Below, one piece after another: positions 11,237-24,300 of a stretch of 64,000 nt of DNA. The notes under the pieces were generated by a model, which was given only the letters and a program-made list of their open reading frames with translations, ran no database searches and was not told the origin of the DNA. How positions within the stretch are numbered: the stretch's first letter is position 1; each line of letters begins with the position of its first letter. This DNA is from Dryocosmus kuriphilus. Taxonomy: Eukaryota > Arthropoda > Insecta > Hymenoptera > Cynipidae. The stretch is taken from NCBI GenBank assembly GCA_038277395.1, contig CM076196.1, positions 32,443,935-32,507,934 on the forward strand. Direction: 5' to 3'. Both the position numbers and the translations under genes were made by a program.

Positions 11237-11370
11237 AGTACATTGTGTACCACGGAGCAAAAGTCGGTCATTATACGCCGCGTGTGAGTTTGCAATACAA
11301 GTCGTCGACGAGTATTGCAAACACACAAGGCTAATGACCGACTGTAGCTCCTTGGTGCACATTATACTTT
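11237..11370. mobile_element. Short palindromic MITE-like hairpin
   Basis: Inverted arms of ~55 bp (AGTCGGTCATTATACGCC... mirrored by ...GGCTAATGACCGACT) surround a centre containing GTCGTCGACGA. It sits at the point where copy A stops matching copy B, so it is one of the insertions unique to copy A. No convincing TSD. Confidence 0.5.
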
Positions 11371-12125
11371 ATACACCAAAAGCATGATTTACAAGTTCAT
11401 GAACCCGATTATCATGTTTCTAGGGAAGGACTGACATGGCGTCTCGAATTGGTACAATTTACTTTTAGAGCCGGTTAACAAGATTTTTACTGATGAAGCG
11501 TTCTTTAATTACGTAAGGTTTTTAGGGGGAGGAAGAGGTTTAAAGAATTTACGAACTCCTACATAGTGGGGGGAGGGGGGTATTAAAAATGTTATTTACG
11601 TAAGATTCTCAAATATATATGAAATTCATTCAATATTTTGTCTTGTTTAATTTATGATGAGAATGTGACGTGTTTTCAAAAATTCAAAAATTTCCAAAAA
11701 TTTTTAAAATTTTGAAAAATTTTTAAAAATTTCCAAAAATTTTCTAAATTTTCAAAATTTCCAAAAATTTCAAACATTTAAAAAATTTTCAAAATTTCCA
11801 AGAATTTCAAATTTTTTTTAAATTTTCAAAAATTTTCACCCCCCCCCCCCCCCCCCCCCCCCCCTCTTCCACTGTATGTAGACCTCCCCTTTTTCTGTAG
11901 GGTTATCACGTACAATATCTTCAATGCTTAAATGATATGGAGGACAATAATGCCTACCATGAGTAAGCAACTGCGCATGCGTAGCTTTAAAATAATAGCC
12001 TCATTATTGTACTGGGAGTTTAAGTAGGCTATTATTGTACTGCTCCCACCACTGCCCGATAACCGGCTACTTAAGTGGCTAAAAACAGTCACGTAATACG
12101 TGTGAATCATGCCTGCGGTGTATAA
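11371..12125. other. Low-complexity spacer
   Basis: 11520-11640 is ordinary AT-rich DNA. 11680-11835 is a slipped (A/T)-rich run built from AAAATTTCC-like units, directly followed by a poly-C run (about 11839-11864). 11990-12110 has short repeated and inverted pieces (AATAATAGCCT / AGGCTATTATT). No gene seen. Confidence 0.5.
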
Positions 12126-15100
12126 AGAAATTTTATTGCTCATGATAAGTCTATTTTATGCTGAGAGTTACTAAAAAAAAACTCTCATCCCCCCACGCAT
12201 ATGGAGACCACCCCAGAACAACCCTTAAAATAAAGAAATTCGCAAAAATTACTCTAATTCGCGGGACCAAAATTCCATTGCTCATAGTAAATATATTTTA
12301 TGCTGAGAAATACCAAAAAAACTCTCATCCCCCTAGCGGATGTGGAACTCACCCCACAGCAACCTTACACCAAATAAATTAGCTAAAATTACTCTAATTT
12401 GCGGGGCCAAAATTTTATTGATCATAATAAGTCTATTTCAGGCTAAGAGATACCAAAAAAAATTTCATTCCCCTATCGGCGGTGGAACGCACCCCACAGC
12501 AACCCTTACAACAAATAAATTCGCTAAACCTACCCTAATTCGCGGGGCCAAAATTGCAATGCTCACAGTAAGTATATTTTATACTGAGAGTTACTAAAAA
12601 AAACTCTCATCCCCCTAGCGGATGTGGAACTCACCTCACAGCAACCCTTACACCAAATAAATTAGCTAAAATTACTCTAATTTGCGGGGCCAAAATTTTA
12701 TTGATCATAATAAGTCTATTTCAGGCTAAGAGATACCAAAAAAAATTTCATTCCCCTATCGGCGGTGGAACGCACCCCACAGCAACCCTTACAACAAATA
12801 AATTCGCTAAACTTACCCTAATTCGCGGGGCCAAAATTGCAATGCTCATAGTAAGTATATTTTGTGCTGAGAGTTACTAAAAAAACTCTCATCCCCCCAC
12901 GCATATGGAGACCACCCCAGAACAACCCTTAGAATAAGGAAATTCGCTAAAATTACCCTAATTCGCGGGGCCAAAATTGCAATGCTCATAGTAAGTATAT
13001 TTTGTGCTGAGAGTTACTAAAAAAACTCTCATCCCCCCACGCATATGGAGACCACCCCAGAACAACCCTTAGAATAAAGAAATTCGCTAAAACTACCCTA
13101 ATTCGCGGGGCCAAAATTGCAATGCTCATAGTAAGTATATTTTGTGCTGAGAGTTACTAAAAAAAACTCTCATCCCCCCACGCATATGGAGACCACCCCA
13201 GAACAACCCTTAGAATAAAGAAATTCGCTAAAATTACCCTAATTCGCGGGGCCAAAATTGCAATGCTCATAGTAAGTATATTTTGTGCTGAGAGTTACTA
13301 AAAAAACTCTCATCCCCCCACGCATATGGAGACCACCCCAGAACAACCCTTAGAATAAAGAAATTCGCTAAAATTACCCTAATTCGCGGGGCCAAAATTG
13401 CAATGCTCATAGTAAGTATATTTTGTGCTGAGAGTTACTAAAAAAACTCTCATCCCCCCACGCATATGGAGACCACCCCAGAACAACCCTTAGAATAAAG
13501 AAATTCGCTAAAATTACCCTAATTCGCGGGGCCAAAAATTGCAATGCTCACAGTAAGTATATTTTATACTGAGAGTTACTAAAAAAAACTCTCATCCCCC
13601 TAGCGGATGTGGAACTCACCTCACAGCAACCCTTACACCAAATAAATTAGCTAAAATTACTCTAATTTGCGGGGCCAAAATTTTATTGATCATAATAAGT
13701 CTATTTCAGGCTAAGAGATATCAAAAAAATTTTCATCCCCCTATCGGCGGTGGAACGCACCCCACAGCAACCCTTACAACAAATAAATTCGCTAAAATTA
13801 CTCTAATTCGCGGGACCAAAATTTTATTGATCATAAAAAGTCTATTTCGTGCTAAGAGATAACAGAAAAACTTTCAACCCTCTAGTGCATGTGGAACTCA
13901 CCACACAACGAACTCTTAGAGCAAATAAATTCGCTAAACTTACCCTAATTCGCGGGCCAAAATTGCAATGCTCATAGTAAGTATATTTTGTGCTGAGAGT
14001 TACTAAAAAAACTCTCATCCTCCCACGCATATGGAGACCACCCCAGAACAACCCTTAGAATAAAGAAATTCGCTAAAATTACCCTAATTCGCGGGGCCAA
14101 AATTGCAATGCTCATAGTAAGTATATTTTGTGCTGAGAGTTACTAAAAAAACCCTCATCCCCCCACGCATATGGAGACCACCCCAGAACAACCCTTAGAA
14201 TAAAGAAATTCGCTAAAATTACCATAATTCGCGGGGCCAATATTGCAATGCTCATAGTAAATATATTTTATGCTGAGTAATACCAAAAAAAACTCTCATC
14301 CCCTTAGCGGATGTGAAAATAACCCTACAGCAACCCTTACACCAAATAAATTCGCTAAAATTACCCTAATTCGCGGGGCCAAAATTTTATTGATCATAAT
14401 AAGTCTATTTCATGCTAAGAGATAACAGAAAAGCTTTCATCCCTCTAGTGCATGTGGAACTCACCACACAAAAAACCTTAGAGCAAATAAATTCGCGAAA
14501 ATTACCCTAATTCGCGGGGCCAAAATTGCAGTGCTCATAGTAAGTATATTTTATGCTGAGAAATACCAAAAAAACTCTCATCCCCCTAGCGGTTGTGAAA
14601 CTCATCCTACAGCAACCCTTACACCAAATAAATTCGCTAAAATTACCCTAATTCGCGGGGCCAAAATTTTATTGATCATAAGAAGTCTATTTCATGCTAA
14701 GAGATCACAGAAAAGCTTTCATCCCTCTAGTGCATGTGGAACTCACCACACAAAAACCCTTAGAACAAATAAATTCGCTAAAATTACCCTAATTCGCGGG
14801 GCCAAAATTGCAGTGCTCATAGTAAGTATATTTTATGCTGAGAAATACCAAAAAAAAAACTCTCATCCCCCTAGCGGTTGTGAAACTCATCCTACAATAA
14901 CCCTTACACCAAATAAATTCGCTAAAATTACCCTAATTCGCGGGGCCAAAATTGCAGTGCTCATAGTAAGTATATTTTTATGCTGAGAAATACTAAAAAA
15001 ACTCTCATCCCCCTAGCGGTTGTGAAACTCACCCTACAGCAACCCTTACACCAAATAAATTCGCTAAAATTACCCTAATTCGCGGGGCCAAAATTTTATT

Positions 15101-15478
15101 GATCATAATAAGTCTATTTCATGCTAAGAGATAAAAGAAAAGCTTTCATCCCTCTAGTGCATGTGGAACTCACCACACAAAAACCCTTAGAACAAATAAA
15201 TTCGCTAAAATTACCCTAATTCGCGGGGCCAAATTGCAGTGCTCATAGTAAGTATATTTTATGCTGAGAAATACTAAAAAAACTCTCATCCCCCTAGCGG
15301 TTGTGAAACTCACCCTACAGCAACCTTTACACCAAATAAATTCGCTAAAATTACCCTAATTCGCGGGGCCAAAATTTTATTGATCATAATAAGTCTATTT
15401 CATGCTAAGAGATACCAAAAAAACTTTCATCCCCCTATCGAGTGTGGAATTCACCCCAGAGAAATCCTTAGACCAAAT
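12126..15478 (+). repeat. Satellite array, ~141-bp monomer, about 23 copies
   Basis: The anchor ATTCGCGGGGCC (or ATTTGCGGGGCC) recurs at 12257, 12397, 12538, 12680, 12821, 12961, 13101, 13242, 13382, 13522, 13665, 13806, 13948, 14087, 14227, 14369, 14510, 14651, 14792, 14936, 15078, 15219 and 15359, i.e. every 139-144 bp. At least two monomer types exist. Type A carries ACGCATATGGAGACC; type B carries AGCGG/TCGGCGG/AGTGCATG variants with ATTTTATTGATCATAATAAG. Types A (five in a row, 12961-13560) and B (alternating elsewhere) give a higher-order ~282-bp pattern. Because 141 = 3 x 47, long open frames such as 14531-14986 run through several monomers; they encode a repeating peptide only as a by-product. 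Confidence 0.95.
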
Positions 15479-15567
15479 TTTGGCCCCGCGATTTACGGTA
15501 ATTTTAGCGAATTTATTTGTTCTAAGGGTTGTTGTGGGATGAGTTCCATATGCATTGGGGGGATGGA
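15478..15567 (-). repeat. Inverted terminal satellite monomer
   Basis: TTTGGCCCCGCGATTTACG and what follows is the reverse complement of a satellite monomer, ending with ATGCATTGGGGGGATGG. The array therefore ends in an inverted unit, forming a palindromic edge with the last forward monomer. Confidence 0.85.
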
Positions 15568-15689
15568 AGTGTCTCAAGTCTTTAATAGGGTTGTATGCAA
15601 CCAGTTTCTGCCAAAAAATTTTTAATTTTTTAGATTTAAAAAGAATTATCTTTTTTTTTTATTTTTCGTTTATCATAAACGTTGCAAAC

Positions 15690-17560
15690 TTCAATCTCAT
15701 TTTTTAGTGAGATATTCTGATATATCCTCATAATTGTAATCATGACAAGTTTATTATTTTAAATCTACTTTTTAAACATTCTCTTGACGTAAAATTTACA
15801 ATTTAGCAAAAAATAAAGAATAACAATGAAGTTAATTTTCTAAGACTAATCAATAAAAACACGCTGCAAATGGGATTGCGTCAATCATTAATCAAATCTA
15901 TTTTCATTTGATATATTGTGCATTCAGTTGGTGTAAAAAATAATGAGCTAATGTTTGAGTAGAAAGGATGTAATAATTGTAATTTAATCCAGATCAATAA
16001 AAATGCATACACAATTAAAAGTAAGAAAACTTATTTTAATGCAGTTTAGTTTATTGTTTAACATACAATATTAATTTTGGTTTCACTAATGCGTTTGATT
16101 TTAAATGCATGCTTTTTTCTTGAAAATCGTCGAACAAAGTCCAGCTATCATTTCGATAACAAACTGCCTGGTAATGACCTATATCACCTTTTGATTTTGG
16201 ATTTTCATTTCCTTCATATGGAATTAGTCCCATTAAATTGAATCTGACTCCATTTTTATCTTTCAGTCTCTTCCGAATTGGTTGAAGTTTTGTATGAACT
16301 TCTTCCTTCCTCATGCCGTAAATTTCGAAATAAAGTAAATCACCTAAAATTTTCAGTTAAAATTAATTTTTAAAGAATTTGGTAGGATGGGCCAAATTTA
16401 CTTTAATTTATTATTAATATGTATTAGTAATATGACTTCGGGTTTCATCAAATAGAATTTACAAATATTTCAAAGTTTTTAGCTAAAATCTGACCTTTAT
16501 CTTAAAATTTTGACAATATATCTCAAGTTGCACAATTATAGTGGAGCCAAATGTAAACAGTAATAACAATAAGTAAATAATATTATATATCTATCGTTAT
16601 ACTGTTTAGATTTTAGTATCAAATTCTTTAACACTGATAATATTTAGGAATGACGATATTGATGATATTGTCTCAGAAATTTGTAATGCATCGTCGATAT
16701 CTTAGAATGTAACAGTAAATTAAATTCTCTATAATATTAAAATAATAAATTAGAATTAAAAATTTGGCCATTGGTTGTTTCTTGCGAACAAAAAGATTTA
16801 TTACCGTACGAGATATTGTCATTGACAGTTGATCCACACATTGCACACTTTCTCGGTGTTCTCGTTTGTTCCTCTTTAAGGATTGCAAGTGAATTTTTAC
16901 TATCATACAGAGTGCTTAATTTTATTATATGTGTTATATAATTCTGAATGCTTTGTCTACAATTATTTTCACAATCTATCTTTCGTGTGAAACCCGGGAT
17001 GCTTTGAAAAAGGAACATACGCAAATCGTTACTAGATGTGTCACACTGGATAATTTGCACTTTTTTATTGCTGATAGGTTCTGTGGAACAATCTTGACGA
17101 TAGGTTAAAAGAATTTTTCCTCTCATTGTGTATGTGTATGCTGATATGCCATGTTCCAAAACATGAGCGACTAGTTTGAAAAAATAATTGGTTGACTTCA
17201 AAGATTCAGCAAAAGTTTTGACACTGGGATAATCAATACCGGCTGTTGATATTATTTGAACTAAAGAATCCAAAGCGCACGTGAACGTAAGGGAGTATTT
17301 TTTTTCTCAATTGTTACAGAACGAAGCCCCATTGTACTGCAGTTTTTCAAAATAGGTAGTCATTTTAGAAGATGGAAAGGTTAATGCATCTGCAATTTTT
17401 TCTGAGCTTTGACCCAAGTATAAATTTCTTCTGGATTTTCTTTCTTCTTTTAATTCTTTAACAGCCAGCCCTTTATGGTTTTCTCATTTTTTACGCTTAG
17501 TCGGACAATCAGACATTGTTAGAGATACTTATTAATGTTTGAAGTGGTTTTAAATAGTTG
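15690..17560 (-). pseudogene. Multi-copy peptidase-like (USP/C98-like) TE-associated gene, copy 1
   Basis: Two coding blocks on the minus strand are separated by AT-rich, intron-like DNA. The upstream block (17284-16737) opens with TFTCALDSLVQII, a Cys followed by [ALW]-DS as in the Cys box of USP-like enzymes. It continues through a Cys-rich stretch with CAMCGSTV (a CxxC). The downstream exon (about 16346-16054), preceded by a splice acceptor-like TTTTAG, encodes DLLYFEIYGMRKEE... then GDIGHYQAVCYRN and WTLFDDF, the His and Asp boxes of ubiquitin/SUMO-type cysteine peptidases, ending ILYVKQ. The order Cys box, CxxC, GHY, W-x-x-FDD matches the C19/C98 fold. A TGA in an A-run just upstream of the Cys box (near 17300) suggests decay. 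The 5' end is replaced by a hairpin at 17563. Whether it is a transposon gene or captured host DNA is inference; a second copy is at 33.9-39.9 kb. Confidence 0.5.
16054..16346 (-). CDS. 3' exon of peptidase-like gene with His and Asp boxes
   Basis: Uninterrupted from the acceptor-like TTTTAG/GT to TAA. GHY places the catalytic His at codon 16174-16176, and FDD places the candidate Asp at 16129-16131. The exon also has GLIPYEGN, which in USP-type folds would precede the GHY strand. Copy 2 (around 34330) has lost ~60 bp covering everything from the residue after GH to FDDFQEK. Listed separately because it is the best-preserved catalytic part. Confidence 0.5.
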
Positions 17561-17562
17561 AA

Positions 17563-17701
17563 ACTATTTATTATTATTTATTTTTAACTTTCTCCAAAAA
17601 ACATGTAGAGAAGTTGGAATAGCATTTTCTTCAATCATAATATCTTGCAACTTCTCTACCTGTTTTTTGGAGAAAGTTACAAATAAATAATAATAAATAG
17701 T
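17563..17701. repeat. Hairpin with ~50-bp near-perfect arms
   Basis: CTATTTATTATTATTTATTT...ACTTTCTCCAAAAAACA is mirrored by TGTTTTTTGGAGAAAGT... with about 35 bp between arms. The left arm continues the peptidase gene of copy 1 (compare 39760-39790). The right arm is therefore an inverted duplication of gene sequence abutting the segmental duplication at 17708, as expected from a fold-back repair event. Confidence 0.75.
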
Positions 17702-17707
17702 ATAGGA

Positions 17708-20700
17708 ATCTACCAAGTTTTGATTCGGTGAGACGAAAGTTCACCTCTGCAAACTCATCGTGCGCTTGGATTTCGCCTTAGGTTTTGCAAACGTGATTTC
17801 TCGTCACGGAATATTAGTCTCGTTCGAATATTTGGCAAAATTTAGATACCTTTAAGCCTCAGCTGCGCGATCTCCAGGATGTGAACCTGGTTGAAAGCTC
17901 CGCTGGTTCATGGTCGTCATAATTTTGTATTCGATTGGGATTTTTCTCTTATTCTTCCTCAGAGGTTGCTGATCTCCACTCGTATTTTCTGTTGGGGAGA
18001 GAGACCCGTTCTCGATCTCCAGGACGGAGCCTGGTTGAAAGAGAGCGACACTCTCACAGAATATCGGGTGAAGATCCACAAGTCTGAGGGGAAATTGCCA
18101 CCAAAACTTCGTTTGATTGAGCTCACCAAAACGTGAAGGGTGGGAATAATTTATTTTTGTTACTTTCTTACTTGTCTTCTGGATGCTGCCTTTAGCTCAT
18201 ATAATTGTTAGCCTGTGTAGTGTTCGAGACGCCGAAAAGGACGCTTTCCCAGTGGTAAGAGCAGAGGAGTTATATCAACCGGAGGGTTGCCAGGTTCGAT
18301 GGTGAGTGATCTCCTGGTTTCGCGATTCAGGGAAGTCGGCTACCAGCTCTGATTGGTCCCGCGATTCTCCCTTCTTTCGGGTCCTGGGTTGCGCGCGCTG
18401 CTATCGATTTTCCTTCTTGGCCTCGTAACCTATATAGATAATGCTTATCGCGGTAGTGTTTAGTCCAGTGTGTTGTCCTTATTTATCGCCTGTGATTTTA
18501 ATCTATCGCCTCTCTGTCCTACGTTATTGTTAATTATTATAAAGGAGACTTTATAACCGTTTCAAACTTTACGAATGAAAAATTTGTGAAATATGCCTTG
18601 GAAGTATTTCTTGAACATGCTTTACAAAATGTTTATTTTTACTTTAAGAAATGGAAAATATTCACCTTATTCATTGAAACAAATAATTCGTTTGGTACAA
18701 TTTGTTTGATTTCAACAAAGGATTTGCTTTTATTAAGAAAAAAACTTTTGTTTAAAAAAACGTTTAAAGTCTGTATATTTGATTCAAACAAAAAATGCAA
18801 TGCACATTAGCTGCAACCAAAATTATTCTATTTTAAGGCCATGTAGAAGGTGGGTCACGTGACCAAGTCAGTGCTGAATTTCTTTTGTCCCAGCTCATGT
18901 CCAAACGAAATAGAGTATCGCTCTGAAAGTTTGGAAAATCAAAGAGGAGGCACTAAGAGCCTCTACTTTGTTTTGCTGGAAATTCGGGAAAAAATTTTTA
19001 AGAAAAATAAAACTAGAAGTATTATCGGTATTCCTTTTGTCCCAACTCATATCCGCACTGATTAATAACTTGAAAATTTGGCACAATAAATACAAGGCAC
19101 TAAGGAAGGAGCGCCTGGTCCTAAATACTTACAATTCTAGAAAAAGGTTTTTTTAACTAAAAATTTGTATAACGAAAAATAAGTCAACACTTCCAGACGA
19201 TCACCAGTATTTAATTAAAATGCATCAACGTTTCGTCATTGAATCAATGACCTCATCAGAATGTCTTTATGATAAATTTCAAATTAATCATTGTAGAGTT
19301 TGAACAACGAGTCCGTGAAATCATTTTAAAAAAAAGCAGTTTTTCGATTGACATGGCATCGTGGCAGAAATTACTGTGTGTTAAAATTGAGGTTGACATC
19401 GTTATATTTTTAAAAATCTATGCGATATTTATTGATTTGAGTTTCCAACATTGTAGTTGATCTGGTGTTGTTTTTTAAAAAAATTTAATAATTCTGCCCG
19501 GATGTAATTGAAATGATAAACTGTTGTTAAAATTTGAAAAAGGACATGTTTTTTATTTTATTTTTGAGGAGTAAGGTAACGAGTACCTCACTAACCTCAA
19601 TTTTGATGATAAAAATTTGCAGTAATACCGATTACCAACTATGTTGTAGAACTTTATTGCAGGACACTGCAGGCGATTTTAAATTTTAGAATTGGAGCAC
19701 TTGAGGATAGTATCCATGAAACTTGGAACGAAGAAACACAAACATTGGTCACGAACTTTGTACGGAAAAAGTACAAACAATAATATTTGCACTTTTAATG
19801 CAAAAAACAAATTTTTATGGTTATGTCTGAAGCCCGGACACCTATTGGAGCATGTGGAGAACTTTCGCAGTCGTACAAAAAATCAATAACAAGTTACCAA
19901 CCGCGGTGTTGCTTCTTTACCGACAAAGTAGGAACGTTTGCCTAGTGTAAAGTGCATCCGCTACTATTTATTATTTTTATAATACACTTGTATTGCTCCC
20001 CGAATTCACGCTTTTACCACATACTGTTCTTTTACATTTATTAATATTTTCCCAAATTTTTTCCGCATTATTTTAAGTATTATTATTAAATACGAGTCAA
20101 ACAATATCGATCTCAGGACTAGCTTGGTCACGTGACCCACCTTTTACATGACCTTAAACGTTTTAATTTTATACCCATAAATTTTTAACATAAGTCTTCC
20201 GATTTATAATAGTTCAACTATTAAACCTTTCAGTTTAAAAATGACAATGCTCAAGTTTGAAGAATTTATATTTTCAAAGATTAGTAAAGTTTTAAATTAA
20301 AAACTTCAAAATTAAACAATTTCATTTTAAATTTTAGGTAGGTATTTAAATTTAAAAATAACGTGCAGCTTCTAAAAAAATTAAGTTCAATTTTTAAGGA
20401 AAAGCTCAAGAATTTTTTTAATTTCTGCTGTTTTAAAATTTTTAATCAAAGTAAATTAATTCTGAAATTTTATTATACTGGAAATCGAAAACAATTAGGA
20501 AAATAGACTTTGAATTGCAACTCGCCAATTAATTCCAGTAGACAGGTCAGTTGCACTACCCCCCCCCCCCCCCCCCCCCCCCCCCCTACTAATAATTCGA
20601 GACTCCCACATAGCCAAAGTTATTGCGCTCCAAATGCGCTCATATGCGCCACTAATAAAAAGTTTTGCGCCAATTATTTTATATTTATTATACTTCCGTG

Positions 20701-21360
20701 GGGGGCTAGCGCAACGCAGGGGTTAAACACATCACGTTGCATGGAAAATTATTGTTCAAAATAGAAAATCTATTGTTTACAAATGCGCTCATATGCGCCG
20801 AAAACTTTTTTCTTATATCTTGAAAATTGCACGAGCTATCAACTTATTAACCCCTTCTTAAATGGTGAATATTAAGGAAATTATTCTCGTACAATATTTA
20901 AATAGAATACGGTGTTTCCCAATGGATTTCAAATGCGCTCTTATGCGCCACCGTGAAAATCATGAAAATGCCCTAATCAACCTCCCTGCCTGACCCTATC
21001 TCGAACGCGGGCTACCCTCGCGTAATCAAATATAAGTATTCATTTTAAAAAACATCCTGATGACACTACCTTGCGCTCTCAGAAACCGCGCTTCAACCGT
21101 GATAAATTCGAGAATATTTAGTATGTGTCGTTATATAATTTTAATTAAGGTCTCAAACTAAAAGTAAATTGGTGTAGCATAGTGCGCGAAGGTTTAGTGT
21201 ACGTGCAGCAGCCGCTCAAAGTAGACTCAGAAAAAACAGTAAGTGTTGATTTCAAGCAATATTGTTTTATTTCAAAAGCTTAATAAGAAATTTGTATGTA
21301 AAAATATTAGAATTAGGTTAGTTATTAATTTTTTAGTACAAATCATACTTTTTGTTTTTT
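17708..21360 (+). repeat. Segmental duplication, copy 2
   Basis: Direct match to 2517-6340. It keeps a ~145-bp segment lost from copy 1, between GATCTCCAGGATGTGAACC (17869) and GATCTCCAGGACGGAGCC (18014). It is the empty-site version for the 4158-4408 MITE. From 20544 it is overlapped by the foldback element, whose insertion predates the duplication because both copies share the flank CCAGTAGAC. Confidence 0.85.
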
Positions 21361-24300
21361 TTAAACTGTAATTTTTTCAACATATATAAAGTAAAGAAAT
21401 GGCTTTAAAACCTATTTTACTTTAAACAAGACTATTCAAGCTATATTTGATAATTTTTCGTAGTAAAATACTTATTACCGGCTGAACAAACCAAGTTTGA
21501 ACACGTTTGGGTATGAAGTACCCGATTTTCAATTTATGTTATTTTCTGGCCTTCACTTTAAGAGTTAAGGGTGTTACGATATGTCCGTGTATGTTTCGCT
21601 TTTTCAAAAAATATTTTTTATTGATTTAAAGCTTCTCAAAAATCCCACTGCACATTTTGATGGAAAAAATTTGTGATTTGAAATTGTTTAAACAACGTTT
21701 GTTGAAACAAATTGTTTAAAAATGCGGGAAAGGGAAAAGATAAAAGCCCCATTCGATTCTGGTGTAAGAATTTCATAAAGAGAATACATTGGACTTTGTT
21801 TGGTCGAATCCAATTGGTGGTGATATATAAAAAAGCTGTAATTGTTTATTTATATACTACCTCACCAATTAATTATTTTGAAATTTTGTATAAAGCATAA
21901 ACTTGATATACATTTTTTCGAAGTATCGAATAGCATTTCCGTATCTCGTATTTATAGACCATTTGTTTAAACAATTTCAAAATGTTTTTGTTTCTGATAC
22001 ATCTTTTATTAGTTTTTATGCTATTAGAAATGAAGGCAACGAAGCCTGAGACAACAATAGAAACAACAAAAAAATGTAGATAGACGTGCACAATTTTTTC
22101 CGCAGTCGATTGTCCATCAAATTTAGAATGTTTTTTTTTTGCGATGAGTATTTGAATTTTGAGAAGGTTTTTTTGCTTTTCTGAACCAATTTCTGTCGTG
22201 GTGCCTTCGCCGCGACACCCTTCATTTTCTTTCCTCTGACCTTCCGCAAAATATATCAGCGATTTGCGTTTAAAGAACTTATCTTAAAGGAACATATATT
22301 TTGTAAAATTCCACACTCGAAAGCAAAGAGTCATCAAGATATTTGGATGGATATAAACAGGTGTAAAGAAACTTGTTAATATTTGGCTTTGAAAGTAATT
22401 TTTATTTTATACGTAAAACATAAATTTTCTACACTTCCTCTACAGTGTATAAAAATAGGTTAACTATATAACTTCAACCACATCATCAAGGTGAACTGGT
22501 CATTGCATGCTTCCTAAACAATATTAATTAATTAATATTACGTCGAGTACATAATAATTTTGAATGCTCACTTTTTAGACGGATCGCAGTGTTTTTTTTC
22601 CTGTCTGGTCGAACTTCTCCCATCGATTATTTTTTCGTAGGCAAAATGCCACGAGGTTAGTTTAAATAGGCAGTACTTTAGATGGATTTTTGAAGCCTAA
22701 AAATCCTCTTAGATAATACGTTTTTTTATTTACTTCTAGCGTACCAGGTATAACTTCTACGATCTCTAAGATGTTCTTGTGTGCGTTTTTTCGCATTAAC
22801 CAGTTTCGACAAACAAAGTCCAATGTATTCTCGTTATGAAAAATTCTTACACCAGAAGCGAATGGGGCTTTTATCTTTTCCCTTTCCCGCATTTTTAAAC
22901 AATTTGTTTCCACAAACATTGTTTAAACAATTTCAATTCACAAATTTTTTTCATCAAAATGTGCAGTGGGATTTTTGAGAAACTGTAAATCAATAAAAAA
23001 TATTTTTTTGAAAAAGCGAAAAACACACGGATATATCGTAACACCCTTAACTCTTAAAGTGAAGGCCAGACAATAATGTAAATTGCAAATCGGGTACTTA
23101 GTACCCAAACGTGTTCAAACATGGTTTGTGCAGCCGGTAATAAGTATTTTACTACGAAAAAATTATCGAATATAGTTTAAAAAGTCTTGTTTAAAGTAAA
23201 ATAGTTTTTAAAGCCATTTCTTTATTTTATATATGTTGAAAAAATTACAGTTTAAAAAAAAAAACAAAAAGTATGATTTTTACTAAAAAATTAATAACTA
23301 ACGTAATTCTAATATTTTTACATACAAATTTCTTATTAAACTCTTGAAATAAAACAATACTGCTTGAAATCAACACTTACTGTTTTTTCTGAGTCTACTT
23401 TGAGCGGCTGCTGCACGTACACTAAACCTTCGCGCACTATGCTACCCCAATTTACTTTTAGTTTGAGACCTTAATTAAAATTATATAACGACACATACTA
23501 AATTTTCTCGAATTTATCACGGTTGAAGCGCGGTTTCTGAGAGCGCAAAACTTACTTGGAGTAAAAAAATAAACAAGTTGAGCTTTAAGGATTAAAAGAA
23601 TAATATGGAGCTAGTATTATAAATTAATTTTTCAGGGTGGCGCATAAGCGTGCAATTGAAATCCTTCAAGGTAGTGTCATCAGCATGTTTTTTAAAATGA
23701 ATACTTATATTTGATTATGCAAAGGTAGCCCGCATTCGAGATAGGGTCAGGCAGGGAGGTTGATTAGGGTATTTTCATGATTTTCACGGTGGCGCATAAG
23801 AGCGCATTTGAAATCCATTGGGAAACACCGTATTCTATTTAAATATTGTACGAGAATAATTTCCTTAATATTCACTATTTAAGAAGGGGTTAATAAGTTG
23901 ATAGCTCGTGCAATTTTCGAGATATGAGAAAAAAGTTTTCGGCGCATATGAGCGCATTTGAAAACAATAGATTTTTTATTTTGAACAATAATTTTCCATT
24001 CAACGTGATGTGTTTAACCCCTGCGTTGCGCTAGCCCCCCACGGAAGTATAATAAATATAAAATAATTGCCGCAAAACTTTTTATTAGTGGCGCATATGA
24101 GCGCATTTAAAATTAATCAGAATAGTGTGAATGGGTTTTGGAAAATATTTGTATTTGAGGAAAATTGCACCAGGCCCCCCCCCCCCCCCCCCCCCCATTT
24201 TGATTGTGAATATCTCGTTTTACAGTGTGGCGCAAAACTTTTAATTTGTGGTGGATATTAGCGCATTTGAAGTTCTTCAGGATCATGTAGCAGAGAATCT

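Noticed and set aside
14531..14986. 151-codon open frame in the satellite
   Set aside because: The monomer is 141 bp (47 codons), so any frame open in one monomer stays open in the next. The peptide simply repeats with each unit and nothing indicates expression.
12126..15478. CRISPR-like array
   Set aside because: Units are contiguous tandem monomers of 141 bp without unique spacers, in a eukaryotic genome.
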